Shown: in pieces, positions 43,081 to 53,766 of the stretch
Layout: each line of letters begins with the position of its first letter
Numbering within the stretch: the first letter of the stretch is position 1
Assembly (NCBI GenBank): GCA_024449915.1
Contig: JAMZAV010003273.1
Location: 1 to 64,000, forward strand
DNA length: 64,000 nt
DNA from: Sweltsa coloradensis
Taxonomy: Eukaryota > Arthropoda > Insecta > Plecoptera > Chloroperlidae
Reading direction: 5' to 3'
The notes under the pieces: model-generated
Databases searched by the model: none
Seen by the model: the letters and a program-made list of their open reading frames with translations, nothing else
Told to the model about the DNA's origin: nothing
Made by a program: the position numbers and the translations under genes

Positions 43081-45315
43081 GGCCTATACCCTATACAACG
43101 GTTTGTTTTGACGCGCGCCTGGGGGCATGTGACGCAGGTGGATGGGGACCTGCTGAGCTGACCGAGCCGGCCGGGCGAGGGTAGACACTCGGTTAGAACA
43201 CGTGTTGAATTTAGTAAGGGGTTGACATTCTGTGTGGATGGAGTGTTCGCAGATTTGTTCTAGCACAGTGACAGCTCAACAAGTGTTTTAAGTACTAATT
43301 TAATTAGTGTGCTGTGGTGTGGTAGTGAATAGCATTACAAGGTTTGTCGAGATATGTGAAGAGTACGGATGGCTCATTGACTACAGTTAACAAAGTGTGG
43401 ATTTTGTCTTCTTTTAGATTCTAGTAGTTTTTTTAAAGTTAGTGATACGTGTGTCATACAAAGAGACGGCAAACATACCGAATAATTCTTAGTTTTATAA
43501 ATAATAAATGTGTGACGCGTGAGTGTTTGTCCAACTGTCTGAAAATGGTGTTAACGTGTTGTGCTTATGGATGTAACAACAAATTAGTCAGTCCGATCAA
43601 CATATCATTCCACCGTTTTCCAAACAGGGAAAAGTCGCCAGTGCGATATAAAAACTGGCTATCGAAAATTAACCGTATCAACTTTGTTCCCAGCAAATTT
43701 ACTCGTGTATGTTCTGAACATTTCATCGAAAGCGATTATGAAATCACGAATGGATTGAAAATGAAGCTTATGGAAAATGTTACACCGAAACGTGAATTAA
43801 AAAAAAGTGCAATACCATCTGTAAAATTGAGAGGTAGCGTTGAGACACCGTTAAAAAAAGAACGCACTTCATCTTATGTTGCCGCTAAAAACAAGCGAGA
43901 TCTAATCGACAATATTCAAGACCAAAGTTTACCAAAACGTAAAAGACCGAACACCTTGCCCTCTACTTCACGCCGTAATAACCCTACTATTAGTATTGTT
44001 GCCGCCTCTACTAATGATGAAACGTTCGAGAATAATAAAGCGAAATCTAAAGATATTGACATCCAGTGTGAACTTGGATTTGAAACCCTGATAAGAGCTA
44101 ATCAGCTTGCGGAGGGGGAGACAGATCTAAGTTCAGAAAGTGAATCCGACGAAAGCGATAAAATCTATCACGATGAACCCTTTGAAACGGGAAGTTCTGA
44201 CGCAGATTAATCTGTGAATGACATTGACAGTCAATGTGATGACAGCGATGACGATCAATACACTGATTACGATGAGAAAATAAGTTCTTCAGTTTTCCTC
44301 GTGTTGTGGGCGCAGCTGGAAATTTTGTTCAACTTTTGTTTGACATGTGGATCACCTGTTATTAATTTACAAAAAAATGTAACGGGATGCATGTTGGCAG
44401 TCCAAACTATGTGTCACAATGGGCATTCAAAAACGTGGCATTCACAGCCCAAGAAGGGGAAAATTCCAACCGGAAATGTCATTGTATCTGCTGCTATTTA
44501 CACCTGTGGAATAAGTTTTTTAGCCTTCAAGAATTTTGCAAATGTATTGCAACTAGCATTCGTTTCCGCCTCAACATTTTACAGGCATGTCAAAACGTAT
44601 GTGCGTCCTGCAATACTAGACACATGGACAACAATGCGAGATAGTGAACTAACACAATAAAAACAATCAAATCAAGATATTTGGGTTTCTGGGGATGGCC
44701 AATTTGATTCACCGGGCTTCACAGCCAAGTACGTAACTTACAGTGTAATGCATGTTGTGTCGGGTAAAATCATCGATTTTATAATAGTACAGGGGTGGTC
44801 AAGTTGAGGGAGAATTAGAAAAGGCTGCTTGTTCTAAGATTTTACAATCACTGACAAGTGAAATCAACATCAAACTTTTCTCTCTGATCGACATAGAGGG
44901 ATTGGTGCATTGATTAGAACCGAGTATCCCAGTATTACTCACGAGTACGATGTGTGGCACCTTTCCAAAAGTTTAGCAAAGAAACTAAAAGCGATCGAGA
45001 AAAAAAATCCACTTGTCGGTGATTGGAAACAGAGTATCATTAACCATTTATGGTGGTCCTCTAAAACATGCAATGGAAATGAAGACGAGCTAATTGAGAA
45101 GTTTACTAGCGTAATGGAGCATGTTTCGAACACACATGTGTGGACTGGAAATAATTTCTATCACAAATGTGACCACGAGGAAATTGGAAGCGAAGAACAT
45201 ACATACAAAAAGTGGATAAAGGTGGGCACGGTAGCACACCAAGCACTGAGCAAAGTTGTTTTGGATAAAACATTTTTGAAAGACGCAAGGCACGCCAAAA
45301 ACTACTGCCACACAG

Positions 45316-46017
45316 GTATGTTATCATATTATTCTGTTATAAAAAATGAAACTAGATAACAGGTTGTAACGTTATAAAAACAAATTATTGGACTTTTCAC
45401 TGTTATTAATATCTTTATTTAAAATGTGATAATTCGATTTCTTGACAGAAATGTTTATCAAACTAACAATTAAAAACTGTGACTGTTGTGTCTGTTGTTG
45501 TAGTCTGTTGTGGTTTTTTAATTGTTAGTTTGATAAAGATTTCTGTAAAGAAATCGAAATATCACATTTCAAATAAAGATATTAATAACAGTGAAAAGTT
45601 CAATGATTTGTATTTATAACATTATTCTGTGTTCTAAATTATTTATTGTTGTGGGCTCGGTAGACGATCTCTAAAAGAGAGCCCCTACTAACCGTCGCTA
45701 AACTGAACCGCTCAGATCAGGTTTGAAAATTTAATTGGTTTTCTAGGATTCTTTGGTGAACAAACATAATTACAAATGTACTGTTTTGGTCATTGAATTG
45801 AAATTTGAACTGCCTAGCGGACAGGGGAATACAAGTTATGACGATGATTATGATAATGATGAGTATTATGATTTTATTTATATGATTTTAGGGCGAGTGT
45901 GGAAAATTATTCTTTTTTGTTACTGTGCTTTTCGCGGTGGCATGACCATCAAAGTAATAAATTAATACATTAATTAATTAATTAATTAAAATTAATAATT
46001 AAAATCACTCATTTTAG
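45316..46017 (+). other. Spliceosomal intron in the THAP transposase gene
   Basis: Donor CAG|gtatgt at 45315/45316 and acceptor ttttag|G at 46017/46018. Joining the exons completes a Gly codon and restores continuous homology (CHTG to ALESYHN). The intron contains a hairpin element and an 'attaattaatta' tract. Confidence 0.7.
45336..45640. mobile_element. Hairpin MITE inside the intron
   Basis: Arms at about 45384-45478 and 45513-45608 are near reverse complements around 45497 ('ggacttttcactgttattaa' mirrored by 'ttaataacagtgaaaagttc'). The left end, with 'gttataaaaaatgaaacta' and 'taacaggttgtaacgtt', recurs at 60631-60695, showing a dispersed family. Confidence 0.7.
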
Positions 46018-46521
46018 GCGCTCTCGAGAGCTATCACAACGAAAGACTGGTGTACACACCAAAACGACTTCATTTTCCGTACGATGGTATGGTGGCGCGA
46101 TCGGCTCTTGCAGTCATCAGCCACAATGCAAATACTGAAGAAAATGCATTGGTGAAACGTTAAGATTTTCGAAGGCTCAACGGCAATGGGTGCTTGTGAA
46201 AAAATATGAGCAAAAGTCAACTATATGGCGTGACAAGCTTATGAAGAAGATAATGGAGTTCAACACCTATGACATATCTCAATATAAAACAGATGTACCA
46301 CAAAACATTGCGCCAATACCCAAGCCATCCATGGAGGAAGTAAAGGGGAGGCCAAGATATGCACGTTTTGAAAAAGTGTAATGAGGTAAGCATTTCAATG
46401 GTTAAATGTGGATATTTTGGACAACAAAATCAAAATCAGTTTTATGATACTGTAATGTGGTTTTCATAATAATCCGTGGGTTAAAATCGTGTTACCTACA
46501 AATACACTGTTCTAATCTTTA

Positions 46522-46525
46522 CAAT
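46522..46525. repeat. Gypsy target-site duplication, left
   Basis: CAAT, identical to 52038-52041. Confidence 0.85.
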
Positions 46526-46770
46526 TGTAGTGAAGGTCCATGTTTGTGGACGCGGAGGGTACTGTCACATCTTCCGCTTGACGGGTTTACCGTTAGGCGA
46601 AGTGGGCGTGAACTACCCTCCGCGCTCCAACCCCTGGCGCTGAGAGCCAGTCCAGTTCTAATGCTGTAGCGAGCAAGTACTAAATAAAGTGTTGTGTGTG
46701 TGTGTGAAACCACGTGTTGTTATTTAGATAGTCTTAGGAAATAATTATTAGAACCTGCACGTACGCTACA
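46526..46770 (+). repeat. Gypsy 5' LTR
   Basis: 245 bp with AATAAA at 46683-46688 as candidate polyadenylation signal, followed by a short (TG)n run. Confidence 0.95.
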
Positions 46771-46771
46771 T

Positions 46772-46788
46772 TGGTGACAGCGGTGGGA
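46772..46788 (+). promoter_or_regulatory. Gypsy primer-binding site
   Basis: TGGTGACAGCGGTGGGA starts one base after the LTR. The TGG start fits pairing with a tRNA 3' CCA end. I cannot name the tRNA with confidence. Confidence 0.7.
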
Positions 46789-46859
46789 TACTTGCAGTGC
46801 AAACTAAAGTTAATTAAATCTTGTTTTCCGTGTTAATTCCGTATTTTATAATTAAGAAA

Positions 46860-47843
46860 ATGTCCGAAAGGAGGCCGGTGGTAATGCCAAGGGAATTTTC
46901 GGGGAAGTCGAGTTGGGAGGACTATGTCCGATATTTTGAGAAGGTGGCGGCCGTCAACCAATGGAAGGACGAAGATAAGTGCTTATTCTTAGCAGTTTGC
47001 TTAGAAGGAAGGGCGGCGGAAGTATACGAGAATATTCCTGATGAAAAGAAAAAGATATTCTCGTTGCTTTGCAAAGCTATAGGTGCAAAGCTAGACCCAA
47101 TAGAGCGTGTGGACCTACACAAAACAGCTTTTCGGGCGCGATTTAGAAAAGAAGGCGAACCTATAGAAGATCTGTGCAGAGACATAAAGCTGTTGGTTTC
47201 ACAAGCCTATCCAAACGCCGATGTAGACACGCGAGATGAACTGGCAAAAGAGCAGTTCATAGCTGCTCTAAATCCCCAATCATTGAGGCAATTGGTACGT
47301 CAGGCGTGCCCACGCTCGTTGGAGGCAGCAGCCACGGTGGCACTTCAACAAGAAGTTAACCTGATGTGCGAGGAGAAGAGGGTCACACCTGTTTCATCGC
47401 CAGCAGTGATTGCTTCAGTGGTCAACCCCACACCCCTGGAGGAAGTGTTAAAAGCTAACACTGCAGCAATGCAGGCGATGACAAATGCCATGCAGCAGTT
47501 GCTGTCACAGCAGGGAAGTCAGGCTCAAGAGAGCTCAAACCAACGCCTACGCCAGAAATCAAGAAGAGAACTTATTTGTTTCTTCTGCCAACAAAGCGGG
47601 CACCGACAAGCACAATGCCCTGTTAGGGGGTATGGCCTACAACATCAACAGCCGGGAGGCTGGCAATCGTCAGCAGGGGGACAACTTCCAGGTAGGCAGC
47701 AACCACCATGCCATTGGCCAGGGCAGGCAACGGCAACCATACCACAACAACAACAACAACAACCAGTGTATTGGCCAACACCAGCTCCGCAGCAACCGCA
47801 ACGACGGGAGTCGGGAAACTACCAGGGGCCGGCAAACTGGTAA
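46860..47843 (+). CDS. gag: Gypsy gag
   Basis: Start chosen at 46860 (MSERRPVVMPREFSGKSSWE) because homology begins there; an upstream ATG at 46821 adds 13 hydrophobic residues. Capsid-like blocks follow (WEDYVRYFEKVAAVNQW, LFLAVCLEGRAAEVYE, FRARFRKEGEPIEDLCRDIK). A zinc knuckle CFFCQQSGHRQAQC (CX2CX4HX4C) lies near residue 240, then a Gln/Pro-rich tail. About 327 residues, intact. It overlaps pol by about 135 bases in a -1 relationship. Role: particle formation and RNA binding. Confidence 0.9.
   Translation: MSERRPVVMPREFSGKSSWEDYVRYFEKVAAVNQWKDEDKCLFLAVCLEGRAAEVYENIPDEKKKIFSLLCKAIGAKLDPIERVDLHKTAFRARFRKEGEPIEDLCRDIKLLVSQAYPNADVDTRDELAKEQFIAALNPQSLRQLVRQACPRSLEAAATVALQQEVNLMCEEKRVTPVSSPAVIASVVNPTPLEEVLKANTAAMQAMTNAMQQLLSQQGSQAQESSNQRLRQKSRRELICFFCQQSGHRQAQCPVRGYGLQHQQPGGWQSSAGGQLPGRQQPPCHWPGQATATIPQQQQQQPVYWPTPAPQQPQRRESGNYQGPANW
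47813..47819 (+). promoter_or_regulatory. Candidate -1 ribosomal frameshift site (G GGA AAC)
   Basis: The heptamer GGGAAAC is in the correct gag register (X XXY YYZ with codons GGA at 47814 and AAC at 47817), 21 bases before the gag stop codon and inside the gag/pol overlap; shifting back by one enters the pol frame. Seven bases downstream GGCCGGC (47827-47833) can pair with GCCGGCC (47854-47860) as a stimulatory stem. CTAGT/ACTAG nearby offers an alternative pairing. Confidence 0.7.
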
Positions 47844-49324
47844 ATTCTAGTGAGCCGGCCACTAGGGCAGGGTTGTCCAGCAGTGTGCAGTCACCCAGAG
47901 TAAAAAGCGGCGAGGTATACAATGAGGTCAATGAGGTAGGCGAAGGGGCTACATATGTACGCGGCTCTCTGGGCGAGGTTAAGGCAGTCTGCTTGGTGGA
48001 CACTGGTGCCGCAGTGTCGCTGATACGGTATGATATCTGGGAGAAGATGGCGACTTGGGGTAAGTCATTACAAGAACCATCTTTTAGTATTATGAATGTA
48101 AACGGAGAGAAAATTGATAACATGGGTCAAGGGGAGGTACAAATCACTCTTGGTACACACACCATGACCCATCCTATGATTGTTTCTAAAAGCATAAAGC
48201 ATGACTGCATACTTGGGGCAGATTTCTTGCGCAAGTATCGAGGGGATGTGTTACTCTCTACACAACAACTCCGGATCGGTGACACAGTCACCCCATTAGT
48301 AGGCGATCAAGTGAGGGATGGAGCATGCCATGTGTCTGTAGAAACTACCACGGTGATACCACCATACCATGAGATGATAGTATGTGGAATACTTTCCCAC
48401 TCACATGATGGTGAGGGGTTTCTGGAACCCTCAGTAAATTTCTCTAAGCGGGGGCTCTTAGTTGCACGAGTTTTAGCTTTTGGGAACCGAAAGCATTTTC
48501 CGTTGAGGGTATTAAATCCTTCTGATAGCCCTATCCCCCTCCATAAGGGAACTAAAGCAGGGGAGTTTATTCAGTGGGCGCCACCCGAGGAAGTATGTTC
48601 GGTAGAAGCCGAGGTTAAGAGAGAGAATACAGTTTCCCAGTTGTTCGATTTGTCTCATGTAACTCCCGACGAGCATGAGCAGCTCACACAGCTCCTAGAG
48701 TCTTTCCCGGACGTGTGTGCCACCTCAGCAGCAGATCTCGGTCGTACATCCCTTACATATCATAAGATTGATACGGGGAATGCAACGCCAATACGGCAGC
48801 CCCCAAGACGGATACCCATTCACCGTCGAGAGGAGGTAAGGCAGACAGTGAACCAGATGCTGGACCAGGGTGTCATTCAACCATCAATGTCTCCCTGGAG
48901 TTCTCCAGTAGTGCTAGTTCAGAAACGGGATGGTTCAACGAGATTCTGTCTGGATTACAGGCGTCTTAATGATGTAACTCGGAAGGATGCATATGCTCTT
49001 CCCCGAATAGAAGACATATTAGATACCCTCTCTGGCGCACGCGTGTTTTCGGCATTGGACCTAGCTTCAGGTTATTGGCAATGTGAAGTTTCCCCGGAGG
49101 ACCGTCCAAAAACTGCCTTCTCGCCAGGATTTGGGTTGTTCGAGTTCACAAAACTCCCATATGGTCTCTGCAATGGACCAAGCACCTTTCAGCGCCTGAT
49201 GGACCTAGTCCTCCTCGGATTGCAATGGCAAACGACTATGGTTTATATTGATGACGTGGATGTATATAGCAGGAACTTCAAGGAACATTTGGTGCATCTC
49301 AGAGAGGTATTTGAGCGTTTTTAG
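47820..49324 (+). CDS. pol: Gypsy pol, part 1: protease and reverse transcriptase
   Basis: Open in this frame from 47708; homology starts after the frameshift site. Protease active site DTGA at 47999-48010 (LVDTGAAVSLI) with the later HDCILGADFL block. RT blocks: SMSPWSSPVVLVQKRDG, RFCLDYRRLN, VFSALDLASGYWQ, LPYGLCNGPSTFQRLM and YIDD at 49244-49255. Interrupted by TAG at 49322-49324 next to a run of five T, inside the RT thumb, where a programmed shift is not expected. Confidence 0.92.
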
Positions 49325-50900
49325 AAAAGCGGGGTTAAAAGTGAAGCCTTCAAAATGCCAACTACTCAAAGAAGAGGTTAACTTCCTTGGGCATGTGATT
49401 TCAAAAAAAGGCGTATCCACTGACCCAACAAAAGTAGCTGCGATCGCCAATTGGTCTATACCAGTCAACGTTGATGAGCTAAGGTCGTTCCTGGGAACTG
49501 CGTCCTATTATCGTAGGTTTGTCAGGGGCTATGCCGATATTGCTGCTCCTCTCCATAAACTAACAGAGAAAGGAGCTCGATTTGCATGGAGTGAAGAATG
49601 TAATAATGCATTTCAATACTTAAAGACGAGGCTACTGACTAGCCCAATATTATCATATCCACGGCCAGATATTCCGTTCATCTTAGACACTGATGCAAGC
49701 GGGACAGGGATAGGTGCAGTCTTGAGTCAAGTTCAGGAAGGTACTGAACGAGTAGTAGCCTACCTCAGCAGGGCCCTGACAAAAACAGAGAGAAGGTACA
49801 GCGTTACTCGCCGAGAGCTCTTAGCAATTATTCACTCAGTACGCTATTTCCGACACTATCTTATAGGAAAACCTTTTGTCATTCGGACTGATCACAGTTC
49901 GCTTCAATGGCTCCGGTCCTTTGAATATGATCATAATGGCCAAAATGGCCGCTGGCTCGACACTTTGGCGGAATTTCAATTTGAAGTACAACACCGCCCA
50001 GGGCGAAATCATGGTAATGCTGATGGTCTGTCTCGCCAATGGCCTAGAAAGGAAGCAGAAGAGGTGGTAGCTAACATCGAGTCGACTTGGACTCCACAAT
50101 GGACGAAAGACGAACTAAGCCAATTACAGAGAGAAGATCCAGTTTTGTCTCATGTGGTAAGATGGATGGGAGTAGGGGAACGACCACTCCACGAAGAAGT
50201 GTCACCATTTGGTCCGGCAGTCATGAGCCTGTGGGGTCAGTGGATGAGAATCACCCAGCAAGACGGTATTCTCTTTCGCAGGTGGGAAGAGCCTTTGCTT
50301 CCTGATCGACTGCAGTTGCTGTTACCCAAGTGTCTAGTGCAAATGGTGTTGACTAACCTCCATACATCTCCCATGGGGGGGCATTTAGGCATCCACAAAA
50401 CTATGGCAAAGTGTAGGGAGAGGTTTTACTGGCCGGGAATGACAACTGATGTAGAGCTTTGGTGCCGTCATTGCCCTGGTTGTGGTAGTAGGAAAACACC
50501 GGCTCCAGCTGCTCGAGCCCCACTTGTAACGTATGGAGTTGGGTTTCCGTTTCAAAGGATTTCTTTGGACATTCTGGGTCCGCTTCCAAGATCGTTACGA
50601 GGTAAGAAATACGTTCTGGTGGTAGCAGACCACTTTACTAAATGGACTGAGGCTTACGCTCTTCCTAATCAGGAGGCATCAACGGTGGCGGAGAAACTAG
50701 TTTCCGAGTTTATTTGCCGTTTTGGTGCACCAGTCGAGATCCATAGTGATCAGGGACGACAGTTTGAGGCTAAACTTTTTCAAGAAATGTGTACTCTTCT
50801 AGACGTTACCAAGACGAGGACGTCATCATATCATCCCAGGGGGACGGGATGGTTGAACGATTCAATCGAACTCTGCTGGAAATGCTCAGTCAATGGGTAA
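49325..50900 (+). CDS. pol: Gypsy pol, part 2: RT end, RNase H and integrase core
   Basis: Continues in the next frame from about 49318: AGLKVKPSKCQLL, FLGHVISKKGV, LRSFLGTASYYRRFV. RNase H: FILDTDASGTGIGAVLSQ, RRYSVTRRELLAI, VIRTDHSSLQWL. Integrase: HHCC zinc domain (HLGIHKTMAKCRERFYWPGM, CRHCPGC), then the DDE core with LDILGPLP and IHSDQGRQFE. The frame is lost near 50836 in a CCC run, between the second Asp and the Glu of DDE. Confidence 0.92.
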
Positions 50901-51736
50901 ACGATCACCAGACAGATTGGGATGTTCATCTGCCTCAAGTGATGTTAGCATACCGCTCCAGTGTCCATGAATCCACCAAATTTAGCCCACACTTCATGTT
51001 GTTTGGTCGCGACATCCGGTTGCCACTGGACGTAATGTATGGTCTACCAGTGCCAGCAACCACAAGTACGGAATACGCAAATAACTTGCGAGCAACATTG
51101 GAGGAAGCACATGCGAGAGCTCGGGAGAAGCTTCAAGCATCTCAACGCATCCAGAAAATTAACTATGACAGGCATTGTCATGGGACACCGTATGCCGTAG
51201 GCGATCGCGTCTGGTTGCTAAATGACGTGGTGAAAGTGGGCCAAACAAGGAAGCTTCATAGACCATGGCAGGGACCGTATGTCATAAGGAAGAAACTTTC
51301 GGATGTAACCTTCAGAATCGCCTCAGATGGGTTAAGAAGAAACGGGCGCCTGCTAAGGAAACGCTTAGTGGTACACTTCAATCGTCTGAAGCCATATGCA
51401 GAAGAGGGAACTATCCCACAACTGGCGACGATTGGGGACGAGCTTGCTTCTGGCTCTACCGCGACAGTAAGGGAAATGGAACAGTCGAATGATCATCTTC
51501 AGGTTCCTGCAGAACCTTCTACGAGTCGTGAAGAGCAAACCGTCAAGTCATTAAGCCAGCCCCCGGATGCCAGCAGGGTGGTGTCCCTTGGTGAAGAGCA
51601 AGCCGTCAAGCTGTTAAGCCAGCCCCCGGAGGCCAGCAGGGTGGTGTCCCTTGGTGAAGAGCAAGCCGAGACAAATAGTGGTCGTTATCCACGTAGAAAT
51701 GTCCGGGAACCAGATAGGCTGCAAGTGGGCATTTGA
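50838..51736 (+). CDS. pol: Gypsy pol, part 3: integrase end and C-terminal tail
   Basis: Homology resumes at GDGMVERFNRTLLEML (catalytic Glu) and continues through HLPQVMLAYRSSVHEST, DRHCHGTPYAVGDRVWL and the GPY/F-type module PWQGPYVIRKKL. No chromodomain follows. The tail holds two consecutive 21-residue repeats (63-bp units at 51532-51594 and 51595-51657; consensus EEQAVKLLSQPPEASRVVSLG) and ends RDLQVGI-type at 51736. Confidence 0.9.
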
Positions 51737-51779
51737 GAACTTGATTGGGTTATACTGCCACGGGACGTGGCTCATTTGT

Positions 51780-51792
51780 AAGGGGGGGGTAG
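51780..51792 (+). promoter_or_regulatory. Gypsy polypurine tract
   Basis: AAGGGGGGGGTAG immediately before the 3' LTR, the expected plus-strand primer position. Confidence 0.8.
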
Positions 51793-52037
51793 TGTAGTGA
51801 AGGTCCATGTTTGTGGACGCGGAGGGTACTGTCACATCTTCCGCTTGACGGGTTTACCGTTAGGCGAAGTGGGCGTGAACTACCCTCCGCGCTCCAACCC
51901 CTGGCGCTGAGAGCCAGTCCAGTTCTAATGCTGTAGCGAGCAAGTACTAAATAAAGTGTTGTGTGTGTGTGTGAAACCACGTGTTGTTATTTAGATAGTC
52001 TTAGGAAATAATTATTAGAACCTGCACGTACGCTACA
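51793..52037 (+). repeat. Gypsy 3' LTR
   Basis: 245 bp, no difference from the 5' LTR found by eye. Followed by CAAT. Confidence 0.95.
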
Positions 52038-52103
52038 CAATGATAAAGAAATCATTAAAGTAGAATCACTTTTAGTCAAAGTAGTCCCGAGTACTCCCGT
52101 ATG

Positions 52104-52349
52104 CGACTTTAAATCCTACTTATCGTTGGTCTTTACACGTGGATAGTAACAAAAACGGTTGCCTAGCATTGTTGAGAGAATGAATGTTAATAATATACCC
52201 GCTCAAAACCATCATGGATAGTAATACAATCGAAATTAGCACGCAAATTTGTGAATTTTTCCGATTCGTGACAATATAAGCACTCTGTGTTGGTATCCAT
52301 TGATGTACATTCATTACAACTACACCATTTAAGATCACCTTTCCTGCCA
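52104..52349 (-). pseudogene. Zinc module resembling the P2X7 C-terminal (ballast) domain
   Basis: On the minus strand from about 52345: GDLKWCSCNECTSMDTNTEC, then LYCHESEKF, a FDCITIHDGF block and a stop after VYY. The spacing W-C-x-C-x2-C ... C-x2-C ... C-I-T matches the zinc-binding module known as P2RX7_C or ballast domain. The sequence carries on in the next frame (LTFILSTMLGNRFCYYP), like the end of that module, so there is one frame break near 52200. A possible splice acceptor 'cagtttag' lies just upstream. It is convergent with the THAP transposase. I cannot tell whether it is a second gene of that element or an unrelated fragment. Confidence 0.55.
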
Positions 52350-52359
52350 CTAAACTGTT

Positions 52360-53210
52360 TTATCCAGGCTTATTTTTCTTAATTTTTCTTGAGATTTCCC
52401 CTCTGTTCACTTTTTGTGTATGAAGGCTCGAAAATGAAGGGAGCTAATCCTAGCATCCTGTACATAGAACAAACACTTTTCAACTGACCCGTCCCGTGCC
52501 CGATGGTATTGAATGGGCGGGCAGTGAGCGGCCGCATTCACTCGAGTCGATCGGTAGCGAAGCTCTGTACCCATCCAGCTACGTCACGGGTGGTGACGTC
52601 ACGCACTACACAATTTCCACAATATTGGTCGTACCATGTTTATTTATTGACCGATTTCTTTCATTTTTTTTTCTAAATTCCTAAAATAAAATTAGGTTTA
52701 ACATAAGTAAGCAACAAGTCAATGTGAGAATATGGCTTTAAGAGGTTTATAACCACCCGAAGGAACTTATTGTTGGAAATTTACAATCTTGCGGGGTGAA
52801 GGACGGGGGAGGGAAAGGCGTGAACATATTTATCCCCACTTCGATTTATTTTTCTGCATAAAAATATGGCACTAGCCGCCAGCCGCGAGAGGGGTAATGC
52901 ACAGATAGACAGCTCGACATGATTTAATGCCCGACTGGCTACAACGTTCTGCCAAGGTCAACCCCATTGCCACAAACCTGCATAGATGCGAAGATGGATA
53001 TTCTAGCAGTGTTTTATCCTCATCCTAAAGTTATTTTCATATTTTTATAGTTGTAAATTGTAATGAATAACTTACCAATTTAATATCATTTTTAATTTGA
53101 TATTGAACACGGTAATTGGTAAGTTAAGGTCCATTAAGTTGTAACCACCCATTACAGCACAAACGATGGAACCAATTGCATTCGTTAGTGCTACGTTTGT
53201 GCTGGTTTGT
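52360..53210. other. Spacer, nothing recognised
   Basis: No gene. GC-rich patch at about 52490-52610. A run of mirrored 'gcacaaacgatgg' / 'catcgtttgtgctg' words at about 53155-53240 may mark the outer end of the inverted unit that follows. Confidence 0.4.
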
Positions 53211-53693
53211 GCCGCAAACCGCATCGTTTGTGCTGGTCCCGTTAAAAAGTTACAGGCACTTGAAAGTGGGTGGTGACAACTGTATAGTAGAAGCAACGAA
53301 GACACAAAATCGGTTTATCCACCACTAATTGCAAAAACTTTAAATAAAATAAAATAAATAAATTGTATTTAGAGTCTTCCCACTCAGTTATATAACTGAT
53401 TTTCAGTGGGGGACTTTAAATCAAAGCGACCAAGCCAACCCTGTAGGCCCCGACGCAATCGACGAGTGAGCGATAACCAACCAAAGATCGATATTTTTAA
53501 TAGGAAATATAGCAATCAGTGGTATGGACAGTGCGAACACCCGCGAATCAACGCCAGAATCAACAAGGCTGATTCAGAACAACTCTGAATTTATTATGTG
53601 CTTCGTTGCTAGGACGGCTCCAAAGTCACCGTTTACAAACTCCTAAGACATGAACTGATGGACTTAAGTCCAAATCAGAAGTTAAAAAACTTC

Positions 53694-53766
53694 TGACTCT
53701 GGCGGGAATCGAACCCTGGACCTTCTGCATTGGAAGCAGATACGCTAACCACAAGACCAACGAGCC
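53694..53766 (-). tRNA. tRNA-like sequence, Trp(CCA) by loop position, left arm
   Basis: Minus-strand copy of 63448-63520, same length and sequence in the readable stems. See that entry. Confidence 0.5.

Larger units (their letters stand above)
43545..46381 (+). pseudogene. Kolobok-type THAP transposase gene with one intron (broken)
   Basis: Start at 43545 (MVLTCCAYGCNN), which opens a THAP zinc domain: C-x4-C, SFHRFP, NW, FVPSKF, VCSEHF (C-x2-H). The ATG 96 bases upstream in frame gives an N-terminus without homology. After an acidic linker the catalytic part follows: a CHNGHSKTWHSQP block, GDGQFDSPGFTAKY (first Asp region), RTEYPSITHEYDVWHLSK (second Asp region), NHLWW and NNFYHKC. The intron 45316-46017 (GT...AG) then splits Gly, and the downstream exon reads ALESYHN (Glu region). 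Lesions: in-frame TAA at 44208 and 44658, frame changes near 44790, 44880 and 46160. Kolobok elements move by DDE chemistry with TTAA targets; I could not locate the element ends. Confidence 0.75.
46526..52037 (+). mobile_element. Gypsy (Metaviridae-type) LTR retrotransposon, 5512 bp
   Basis: 245-bp LTRs with TG...CA ends and no difference that I can find, a 4-bp CAAT duplication, a TGG-starting primer site, a polypurine tract, and gag then pol in the Gypsy order (protease, RT, RNase H, integrase). No envelope-like frame follows pol. Two one-base frame breaks interrupt pol (near 49318 and 50836), both beside short homopolymers. Given identical LTRs, the element inserted very recently or the breaks are sequence errors. 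It lies between the THAP transposase gene and a P2X7-like zinc module. Confidence 0.95.

Noticed and set aside
49310..49330. Programmed frameshift inside the Gypsy RT
   Set aside because: It lies within a folded catalytic domain, with no heptamer in register. A one-base indel beside a T run is simpler.
51737..51792. Envelope gene after Gypsy pol
   Set aside because: Only about 55 bases separate the pol stop from the 3' LTR; there is no room for one.
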